A stretch of 64,000 bases of DNA, from NCBI RefSeq assembly GCF_030818905.1, contig NZ_JAUTAZ010000001.1, positions 3,100,001 to 3,164,000 of the forward strand, written 5' to 3'. Shown one piece after another: positions 49,240-56,877 of the stretch. A program made the position numbers and the translations under genes. The notes beneath the pieces were generated by a model that was not told the DNA's origin, made no database searches, and saw only the letters and a program-made list of their open reading frames with translations. The DNA comes from Microbacterium sp. SORGH_AS_0888 (GTDB lineage: Bacteria; Actinomycetota; Actinomycetes; Actinomycetales; Microbacteriaceae). Each line of letters starts with the position of its first letter. The first letter of the stretch is position 1.

Positions 49240-49492
49240 GAGCACGAACTCGCCCGCGATGGTGATCGCTGCACGCACCGTCGCGAGACACCCATCGCGG
49301 CCGCGATATGCGCCTGCTTCCACCCTGCGGCAGCACGCTCAACAATCAACAGCCGGCCCCGAGGAGTCAGCGGAGCATTACGGTGGGGCACGAGAACCTC
49401 CGGTTCGTGAAGACGTCAGATATCTCCACTCAGCCGGAGGTTTTCCTCATCCACAAGACCCGAACCAGCCACCAACCTCCTGACCCGGTACA
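49240..49492 (-). mobile_element. Left end of an IS481-family insertion sequence, truncated
   Basis: Reading the minus strand from 49492: a terminal-repeat-like TGTACCGGGTCAGGAGGTTG, a leader, and then a GTG start with PHRNAPLTPRGRLLIVERAA and HIAAAMGVSRRCVQR, the typical N-terminal helix-turn-helix of IS481 transposases. After about 42 residues the family match ends and other sequence (ITIAGEFVLATEKYL, stop) follows. No catalytic DDE part is present. Confidence 0.6.
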
Positions 49493-49548
49493 TCTAGACG
49501 CTTGACGGACTTGCCGAGTTTGTACGGGGCTTCCGGTAGCTTCGACTC

Positions 49549-50962
49549 ATGTCATCGCCTACGCCGGGAGTCCTCAGCGCCATCGACTTCGGACGCTTCG
49601 ACGCCGAACAGGACGCCAACCTCCTTGACTACTTCATCGACGTCGGCACTGCCTCGGACGCCTTGCTCGGGAAGTATCTGGTCATCGGACGTAAGGGGTC
49701 CGGTAAGACTGCACTGTTTAAGCATGTCGCGGCCTCGGCGACGGGGACAGTGGTTGAGATGGACCTCGAGGACTACGTGTTCCAGGCTCACAAACGGCTG
49801 CTCGATCAGGCGGTAAGCCCCGCGTTCGCCTACGCCGCGTCTTGGCGGTTCGCCATCGCAATTTCAATGTTCGTCGAGGCGAGTCACACGATGAAATGGA
49901 GGTTGCGTTGGCGTGGCAAGCGCATACTTCGTCAAATCGGCGCTGGTCCAAACAGGGGACCCCTCGCGGCTCTTTTCGGGTGGTTAAGTCGCGTGCGAAA
50001 GGTCGCGCTGCCGTCTGTCCCCGGCATAGCGGAGCTCGGAGGCTTCGAGATAGCCGACGTAGAAGAGACGTTCCTCGAGAAGTCAACTCTCACGCTGCTA
50101 GACCAGCTTGAGGACGTGTTGGCGGCTCACGTCAAGCGAACTCCCGTAACCGCGCTAGTCGACCGACTGGATGATGCGTGGGACGGTACCGAGGAGTCTC
50201 TTCGGCTTATCGGCGGTGCGGTGCGAGCGGCACGGCACTTCGCGGGAAAGTTGAAACAAGAAGGACCGGCACCTGTCATCGTGTTCCTTCGCACTGATCT
50301 GTGGGAAAAGATCGCGTTCAACGACAAAAACAAGTTCGCCCAAGATGCTGTGTATCTCGATTGGCCGAACGAGGAGCTTGAGCGTGTGATCGACCGCCGC
50401 ATTCACAAAACGGCGGGGGTGCCGGAAGGCGAGGGATGGGCGTCGGTCTTCACGACTGAACGTATGAGGTCCGGGACTACTGCCCTGAAATACATGACGA
50501 AACGGGTGCTGGGAAGGCCCCGTGACATTGTGGCTTTCTCGACCTTCGCTCTTGACGTCGCTGTTTCCAACGGGCACACCACCATCGACGGTCAGGACAT
50601 TGTACGACGCTGAGGTCAGATACAGCAAGCACATCGTTGACGAGCTACGGGATGAGCTCGGGGACCACGTTCCCAGCATGGTCGCCGTAGTCAACGCGCT
50701 GAAGGCGCTCGGTCGTAGGACGTTCACGCTCAGTACTTGGAAAACCGCGGCAATGAGCGCGGGTATCGAAGCCGAGAATGTGGACGCTGTGCTTGAGCAG
50801 CTGTTTGAAGCATCGGTTGTGGGAGTGTTGCGTACAGGCGGCGGCGGCGGAGGGTCGCGAACTGTTTACCGCTATCAGGACCGTTTTCTGAGAGCAACTG
50901 AAACGGGGCAACTACAGGTCCATCCCGCCTTCACTAAGGAGCTTGGTCTTACAGACGCTTGA
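49549..50962 (+). pseudogene. P-loop ATPase (Sll1717-type), interrupted by one frameshift
   Basis: Two frames join to about 470 residues. The first part has Walker A LVIGRKGSGKTALFKH (near residue 47), a predicted Walker B region ALVDRLDDAW, and PAPVIVFLRTDLWEKIAFND. The second part continues AEVRYSKHIVDELRDELGDH and a winged-helix-like tail. The break is near 50604-50610: GQDIVRR then stop, while one base less gives IVRAEVRYS. The ATPase type is found in bacterial defence contexts, which is the likely role (inference). Whether the break is real needs checking. Confidence 0.65.
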
Positions 50963-50968
50963 GTTACT

Positions 50969-51928
50969 TCAATCGGCTTCGGTGGCGATGACGAAAAACT
51001 CAGGGATGACCGCTTCGATCTTGCCTTCGAGAGTCCTAAGTACAGTTTCAGGCCAGTCGTAGTAGCCGGTGACGTAGCTGAGGGCGTTGTAGAAGGCCGC
51101 AAGCGCTGCACGAACGTCGTTCTCGACCGACCTGATTGTGACCTGGACGTTCGCCACGTTGTGACCTGTCTCCTCGTCCTTGGTCCACACGCGCATTTCT
51201 CTCACTGTGTAGAGGGTCGGGTGCGTGAGGTTCGAGAGCAGCCCGTACAATCCGGAGGCCACCGTTGCGTTGATGGTGCCGCCGAAGGAGCGTGTCAGCT
51301 CGTACATCCACTCGACCGCCTCCCCGAGGCTCGGTAGCTTCTGTCCATGAAGCCGCCACTTGTCGAGCTCCTCGGGAGTCGAGTCAGGGAAACGGGCGGA
51401 AATGTCAGCCTTGACCTTTTTATACGCGGCCGCTGTGCGAGTGTGGCTGGGATGACTCTTGCCGCGCAGACGGCCCGCGTTCATCTTGGCTTGCTCGGCG
51501 CTCTTCAGTTCTTCCAGGTAGGCGCGCGCGAGCCGCGCGCCCGGATCATCCTCACGATCATCCCCCACGACCCAAACTGCGTGCGCGCAGTTCTCGATCA
51601 CGGCGCGTAGGAGTAGTGAAGGAGTCACGACCACCTCCGCGGCACGCAGTAACGCGGCCCAGCTTCCTAGATGCGCCGCGGAGTTGAAGAGGAAGATCTG
51701 GATGGCCTCTGTGATGAGGCGATGGCCGGTTTCGCCTGTTGGGTTATCGATTGCCGGATCAGGCGACGGCAGGGCCGCAGCCGCGTCAGCAGCGCCCGAC
51801 CCTCCTACCGGCTCCCAGTGGAACTCGTTGGCGGTTTCGTGGAAGGCGTCGCGGCACGCAATGAGGGTCTGCGCCAGCTCTTCGAGGCGGTCACTGGACG
51901 TGGACGGTACGGCCTGCCAGTAGGTCAT
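50969..51928 (-). CDS. DUF5677-like protein, paralogue A
   Basis: 319 residues, largely helical, with LLRAVIENCAHAVWVV and GLYGLLSNLTHPTLYTVREM, the Arg/Glu and LS-x-x-(T/V)-HP patterns seen in DUF5677-type proteins. The second copy in this window (55183-56055) shares both motifs. ATG 51928 gives MTYWQAVPS; the longer in-frame start at 51967 is less likely. It is convergent with the P-loop ATPase gene, seven bases apart. A defence or abortive-infection role is only a guess. Confidence 0.55.
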   Translation of the reverse strand: MTYWQAVPSTSSDRLEELAQTLIACRDAFHETANEFHWEPVGGSGAADAAAALPSPDPAIDNPTGETGHRLITEAIQIFLFNSAAHLGSWAALLRAAEVVVTPSLLLRAVIENCAHAVWVVGDDREDDPGARLARAYLEELKSAEQAKMNAGRLRGKSHPSHTRTAAAYKKVKADISARFPDSTPEELDKWRLHGQKLPSLGEAVEWMYELTRSFGGTINATVASGLYGLLSNLTHPTLYTVREMRVWTKDEETGHNVANVQVTIRSVENDVRAALAAFYNALSYVTGYYDWPETVLRTLEGKIEAVIPEFFVIATEAD

Positions 51929-52031
51929 CGTTGAGCCTTCCCCGGTGTGGCGTCGGACGCTTCGCAATGGATGAAGCGTGACGACGGCGGAGGTTCAAAG
52001 ATACCGGCGCCGTTCGTGCCACGCTGTCACC

Positions 52032-52556
52032 ATGACACGGTGGCTGTGGCAACGGAACGCGGAGGGTACGGCGCGGTTCACCCTCGCCACCCTCGGGAAC
52101 AATCCGTTGGTGTGCGTCGGCATAAATCCGAGTACGGCGGTTCCGGACGATCTTGACCGGACGGTGAACCGTGTCACCGGCTTCGCATCGAGCAACGGTT
52201 TCGACAGTTGGACGTTGCTCAACGTGTACCCCCAGATCGCTGCCGACCCTGAGAACATCGAATTTCAGCTTGACCCCGCGCTCAAGGCCGAGAACGAACG
52301 TCACGTGGCCGCGGTCCTCGAGGGGCGGCGTTCGACGGTGCTGGCGGCGTGGGGTGACACCATCGACTCTCGCGACTTCTTGAAACCGGTGCTGGCGGAT
52401 CTACTCACGGTGATGGCGGCCCACGATTGCGTGTGGGTCAATCTCGGGACGTTGACGAAGCGCGGTCATCCGCGTCATCCCCTCTACGTGGCGGGTTCCA
52501 CACCGTTGGTACCGTTCGACGTGGACGCCTATATGGTCGCGAGGGGACTGACGTAA
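52032..52556 (+). CDS. DUF1643 family protein
   Basis: 174 residues with RWLWQRNAEGTARFTL, CVGINPSTAVPDDLDRTVNR and FDSWTLLNVYPQIAADP, the signature of DUF1643 proteins, which are common in phages and islands and have no settled function. The ATG at 52032 starts MTRWLW; upstream in-frame codons lack family likeness. Confidence 0.75.
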   Translation: MTRWLWQRNAEGTARFTLATLGNNPLVCVGINPSTAVPDDLDRTVNRVTGFASSNGFDSWTLLNVYPQIAADPENIEFQLDPALKAENERHVAAVLEGRRSTVLAAWGDTIDSRDFLKPVLADLLTVMAAHDCVWVNLGTLTKRGHPRHPLYVAGSTPLVPFDVDAYMVARGLT

Positions 52557-52656
52557 TGACGTGGCCGATCGGTTCTGTGACGGGTGCTCATCAAGTCCAT
52601 GGTGCGTTCGCGCATAGAGTCGAAATGTAGGCGATGTCGGTCGGGGGGAGAGCCGC

Positions 52657-53394
52657 GTGTGCTCAGTTTGCAAAAGGGTTGAGGCAGTCGTGCAGGAGGC
52701 GAAGGACCTGCACGCTTGTAGGGAATGCGAGGAGCGAGCGGGATTCGACGACTTCTACGGGCCCGCGAACGGTTGCGTACACGAGGGACCCGACTACTCG
52801 GAGTCAAAGGAGTTCTTTGCTTACCTGGCTGACAAGGACCTGCCGCACTTCCATCTCTTTGGCAACTCTTCACACCCTTTTGCTTCGGACCACCGTGAGT
52901 GTCCGCACCGTTACGACGCCGATGACTGGCGTCGCGAGCTGTCTGAGGCTGAGGAGCGGCAGGGTTGCGAGGTCGGACTCCTGTACTACGACTGTCCCGA
53001 GTGCGAGCAGGCTGCAAGTCAAGTCATTGAGTCGCTTGAACTCTCGGAAGAGGCAAAAGAGCGGGCGGAACAGGCGCGAACCGCAAGGATCTGCCGGTGT
53101 GATGGGTGCGAACGCGCAAAAGCCGCCTTACCCGCAGGTCTGAAAGCCGGCCACGTGGAGATTATCGAACAGGTCCGTGCGTCCGCGGCCCCGCTGTTCC
53201 ACTCAGTAAATGAACTGACTGGCTGGATGCTGGGTATGGCGCCGCTGGAGCAGAGTCAATGTCCTCACGAGTGGGCTCAGGATGACTGGGCGGCATTGGC
53301 GGAGGGCGATTTGTGGGACTTGGTGCGTTGCGATGGCTGCGCCCCTCGCTTCGCCACCGCGCTCAGCGCACACGTGGCCAGTGACCACCCATGA
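52657..53394 (+). CDS. Cysteine-rich hypothetical protein with several CxxC knuckles
   Basis: 245 residues with repeated zinc-knuckle-like pairs: CSVCKRVE, CRECEERAGF, DCPECEQAA, CRCDGCERAK and RCDGCAPRF. Two CPH segments (ECPHRYDADDWRREL, QCPHEWAQDDWAALAEGD) are clearly related to each other, suggesting an internal duplication. GTG 52657 follows GGGGGAGAG. No family recognised; probably zinc-binding. Confidence 0.65.
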   Translation: MCSVCKRVEAVVQEAKDLHACRECEERAGFDDFYGPANGCVHEGPDYSESKEFFAYLADKDLPHFHLFGNSSHPFASDHRECPHRYDADDWRRELSEAEERQGCEVGLLYYDCPECEQAASQVIESLELSEEAKERAEQARTARICRCDGCERAKAALPAGLKAGHVEIIEQVRASAAPLFHSVNELTGWMLGMAPLEQSQCPHEWAQDDWAALAEGDLWDLVRCDGCAPRFATALSAHVASDHP

Positions 53395-53515
53395 TGACGC
53401 CGAACAGCTGATGTGTTGCGCCGGGGCGGGCGCTCGCGGAGGTGTGTTCGAATCGATGCTCTGCACCTCGATAGGATCTGGCTGGCTCTAAGTGGGTCCA
53501 TTACGGGGGAAATTT

Positions 53516-54976
53516 ATGAAGCGCGTTACAACGGTCGTTGCGGTGCTGAGCCTAACGGCTCTCCTTCTCGCGGGTTGCACCGGCACCGACGAGCCTGACG
53601 GGTCGCCGCAGGAACTGGAAAGTCTGCTCAACAATGTCGTTGAACCGACCTGGGCCGTCGACGCCGCACCAATCGGCTCGAGCTTCGTGGTGACTGTCGA
53701 TGACACGGTTCTCGCCTACGTGAAGACGCCGGAGCATGCCGTCACCCTCGCTGCGTACAACTCCGCCGACGGCACTGAACGATGGACTCGCGCCGCTAGC
53801 ATCAACAACCGCGTCAACGGCAGCCTTTTCCCCATGATCCTCGGTGAGAAGTCTCAACCGATCATCGCTGTCGTCGGGGAGCCCGTCGCTCAGAGCAACG
53901 ACACCTGGGCGCCGGCACTGGCGCTGATCGACCCGAAGTCTGGAGCCGTCAAAGCGTCAGCTTCAGAAATGTGGGTGAGCAGCATTTGGGACTGCGGCCT
54001 GAAGGATGGCGTGTGCTTCTGGGGCAACACCCCCGGGGTAAGCGATGATGCTCGATATCAGCTGACCTTAAACGGGGGAGTGCAGCCGTACACGAGTGCC
54101 GTAGCCGGATACTCGCGTTCCCGAGACCTCGGCGCGGGGGTCTGGGGTGTCGCCGACGAAGCGGGGGAGGAGTTTGTCCTCCGCATCGTTGACGGTAAAG
54201 AGGCCTGGAAAATCCCCGCGATCGAGGTAGTGGGCGGTGACGGAAAAGTTGTTGACTCGCTTGGCGGCTGGTATGCGAGGGAAGAGCAGGGCGCCCTCGT
54301 CTACAACTCGACCGGCGTCACCATGCCCGACACGTTCAAAGCTACCGCCGCGGAGGAAACTGCAGGCTTCATCGAACTTGCAACGGGCAAGGTTCGTTGG
54401 ACCAAGGCCGGATTTGTGTCGTGCGGTGGTGACGTCGATTCACCCATTCTCTGCAACGGGGAATGGTCGTTGGCGCGGGACACAGCAGGCGGAGCCATCG
54501 GACTGTCGACTGGGGACGTCACGATGACCGGGGTTGATTCAGTCACCGGAGAGACAAGATGGCAGACGGACTTCAAAAACTTGTCTGGTCTTGGCAATGC
54601 CTCGCAGGCGGGCACCGTTCGACCCTTCGCGACGTATTGGCCGCTGCGAAATGACGACGAACTCGTCGTTCTCGACTGGAACTCCGGCGCGCTGACGCCA
54701 CTGAGTGGCAGTGCAGCCGTCGCCTGCACCGTTCCGGCTCAAGCCACGTTCTCAGAGTTCTCAATCCCGACGAGGAAGACCCTCACCGAGGTGACAGGCG
54801 CGACTATCGAAGCGTGCACGGCAAGCGGGTCCACCTCTGATCCGGCGAGCTTCACGCGGGCTGTCGTTGAGGGGGCAGGATCGACAGTCCTCATGGATGG
54901 TGAGTGGAAGACCGGCGCTGAGGCTCCTCTCAACGTTGTTCAGACCGAGACTGCCATCCTCGGTTACGTGCGCTGA
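53516..54976 (+). CDS. Lipoprotein with PQQ-like beta-propeller repeats
   Basis: 486 residues with a signal peptide ending LLLAGC (Cys near 21). The mature protein has repeated DSVTGETRWQTD / NSADGTERWTRA / LATGKVRWTKA strands, the hallmark of PQQ-type propeller repeats. These are usually protein-binding rather than enzymatic when cofactor residues are absent. ATG 53516 gives the lipoprotein signal. It is followed by a strong terminator. Its role on the element is unknown. Confidence 0.78.
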   Translation: MKRVTTVVAVLSLTALLLAGCTGTDEPDGSPQELESLLNNVVEPTWAVDAAPIGSSFVVTVDDTVLAYVKTPEHAVTLAAYNSADGTERWTRAASINNRVNGSLFPMILGEKSQPIIAVVGEPVAQSNDTWAPALALIDPKSGAVKASASEMWVSSIWDCGLKDGVCFWGNTPGVSDDARYQLTLNGGVQPYTSAVAGYSRSRDLGAGVWGVADEAGEEFVLRIVDGKEAWKIPAIEVVGGDGKVVDSLGGWYAREEQGALVYNSTGVTMPDTFKATAAEETAGFIELATGKVRWTKAGFVSCGGDVDSPILCNGEWSLARDTAGGAIGLSTGDVTMTGVDSVTGETRWQTDFKNLSGLGNASQAGTVRPFATYWPLRNDDELVVLDWNSGALTPLSGSAAVACTVPAQATFSEFSIPTRKTLTEVTGATIEACTASGSTSDPASFTRAVVEGAGSTVLMDGEWKTGAEAPLNVVQTETAILGYVR

Positions 54977-54986
54977 GGCTCATCCT

Positions 54987-55027
54987 GAAGAGCCTGCCCG
55001 CACTTTCCGGGCAGGCTCTTCTCTCTA
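54987..55027 (+). terminator. Terminator after the propeller lipoprotein gene
   Basis: GAAGAGCCTGCCCG (54987-55000) and CGGGCAGGCTCTTC (55008-55021) form a perfect 14-bp stem followed by TCTCT. Confidence 0.88.
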
Positions 55028-55182
55028 AGCACCCGGCGATCTGCCCATCAGTGGTGACGTTAGCCTCGATGATTCGGCCGACCATCGCCGCCACCGTGCT
55101 GATGAAGCGCGGTTTGCGCTTCTGCAATGTCGGTGGTGGCGCTTAGCGTCTGCGTAAAGGTTTCTAGTGCGGAGATATTGCA

Positions 55183-56055
55183 ATGGGCGAAACCCTGCTT
55201 GTGGATGAGAACGAACTCGCTGTCCTGCTGACCGATGTGCTTGACCGTCAAGCCGCCCTGAGCGACGCCTTCGACCGAATCCAGAAGCCAAACTCTCAGC
55301 CGCGTTCCGTGATGGCTTGCGACAACCTGGCCTCCGCGCCCATGCAGCTCGAACACTTCGTGAGTTATTGCCTGCTTCAAGCCGTTGACCTCGGGCGGGC
55401 TATGAGGTCGATGCTTCGCGGTGACGATGGCTCGCTCCAGGTCCCCATCATGGCGTTCTATCCCCTTGTGCGAGCGCAGATCGAAAGCGCCAGTATGGCT
55501 ATCTGGGTGATGGTTCCGAGAGACCGGAGGAGCCGGATACTGCGACGGCTTCAGGCAGCACACGACGAATTGACTCACGAGCGAGCCCTCACGAAGAGCG
55601 GTCTGAAAGGCAGGTCGCAGTCTGAGGCGAACGATCTGCTGCGCAAAGAGGCTCTGAGGCAGAAGAGGCACAAGGGATACCTGCGCGCAATCGCGACCGC
55701 GAACGGCATCGCCCCCGACGACTACGAGAACGCGTTGCCTCCGTGGGAGGCCATCGTGCGGGAGGCTGGCGAATCCATCGACCTGCACAATGACGCCTTG
55801 GTCGTGGTGTGGCGCTTGGCAAGCGGCTTCACCCATCCATCGTTCCGACGTGGCGCGTCTGTTCTCGAATTCACCCACCCCGACACCGAAGGCGACGTCC
55901 TCTCGGGTGTGCTGTCGTCGCGCACTGATTGGACCATCAGCCTGATAGGTATTGCAGGACGCGCCTCCGGAAGAGCCCTGGAGCGTTGGCGTGACCTCAA
56001 GTTGCAGGTCAACGGGGAACGACCGGTTCCGGTACCGCTTGTTCCAAAGCGTTAG
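55183..56055 (+). CDS. DUF5677-like protein, paralogue B
   Basis: 290 residues, mainly helical. It shares with the protein at 50969-51928 the blocks LVRAQIESASMAIWVM (compare LLRAVIENCAHAVWVV) and LASGFTHPSF (compare LLSNLTHPTL). ATG 55183 has GGAG nine bases upstream. It is followed after 54 bp by the signal peptidase gene and its CGTTAGAGA box. Function unknown. Confidence 0.6.
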   Translation: MGETLLVDENELAVLLTDVLDRQAALSDAFDRIQKPNSQPRSVMACDNLASAPMQLEHFVSYCLLQAVDLGRAMRSMLRGDDGSLQVPIMAFYPLVRAQIESASMAIWVMVPRDRRSRILRRLQAAHDELTHERALTKSGLKGRSQSEANDLLRKEALRQKRHKGYLRAIATANGIAPDDYENALPPWEAIVREAGESIDLHNDALVVVWRLASGFTHPSFRRGASVLEFTHPDTEGDVLSGVLSSRTDWTISLIGIAGRASGRALERWRDLKLQVNGERPVPVPLVPKR

Positions 56056-56109
56056 GTAAGCGGAGCGGCGCGTTAGAGAGGTCTAAGTCACCTGCTCGAA
56101 GGAACCGCT

Positions 56110-56667
56110 ATGACCACCGCCACCACCACCGCCACCCGCTCCGCGCTCAGTGTGCGACACGTCTTCGCTCTCCTCTTCACCGCAGTTCTGGCACTTGTTC
56201 GAGGGGTGTCGGCTTCCCTGAAGGGATTGCTGTGGGTCGGCGTTGTGATGGTCGTTGGCGGCGTTGGCGGAATGGTGTTCGGATACGAAGTCACCCCGGT
56301 GGTCACGAACTCCATGGAGCCGGTCATTGTGACCGGTAACTACGTGGTGACTCGCCCTTACGTGGAAGGCGACCTGAGCGAAGGCACGATCCTCAGCTAC
56401 CGTCATGAGCGCGGCGACCGAGTAATCAGTGTCACCCACCGCGTCATCGCCGTAAAGAACGGCCAAGCAACGATGAAGGGCGACCGCAATGAAGCAGCCG
56501 ATGAGTTCACCATCGGAGCCGAAGATGTGCTCGGTGTGGTGGCTGTCAACCTCGATGGCGCAGCGGTTCGCTTCTCACTGGGCGCGTTTCTGGCCGCCGC
56601 GGTTTTAGTCGGCATGCTCTCGCCCGTGAAGCGCTTCCTCGCGTGGTCAGCGAAGCGACTTGGCTGA
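56110..56667 (+). CDS. Type I signal peptidase, SipW/archaeal (S26B) type
   Basis: 185 residues with N- and C-terminal membrane helices. The catalytic Ser is in VVTNSMEP (Ser 68), the dyad His in SVTHRVIAV (His 110, replacing the Lys of ordinary bacterial enzymes) and the conserved Asp in KGDRNEA (Asp 125). SipW-type enzymes process a few special exported proteins such as fibre or matrix proteins. A CGTTAGAGA box lies about 30 bp upstream. The large secreted protein follows after 210 bp and is the natural candidate substrate (inference). Confidence 0.88.
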   Translation: MTTATTTATRSALSVRHVFALLFTAVLALVRGVSASLKGLLWVGVVMVVGGVGGMVFGYEVTPVVTNSMEPVIVTGNYVVTRPYVEGDLSEGTILSYRHERGDRVISVTHRVIAVKNGQATMKGDRNEAADEFTIGAEDVLGVVAVNLDGAAVRFSLGAFLAAAVLVGMLSPVKRFLAWSAKRLG

Positions 56668-56877
56668 GGGGTAGTGGTCAGTCTCGACCGCATCGTGTCA
56701 GGCCTGTGACACGTCCTCGCAGCGAGGGAGCGAGGCGTTCACTGCATCACACACGTCACCCACAAGCAGTCGATGAACGGTCACCCCGTCATTTATCTTC
56801 GCGGCTCGTTAGAAACACTCCTGTAGCTCGATATTCGATAACGCGGCAATGGTCGCTAATCTCAAGGAGAAGCAGGA

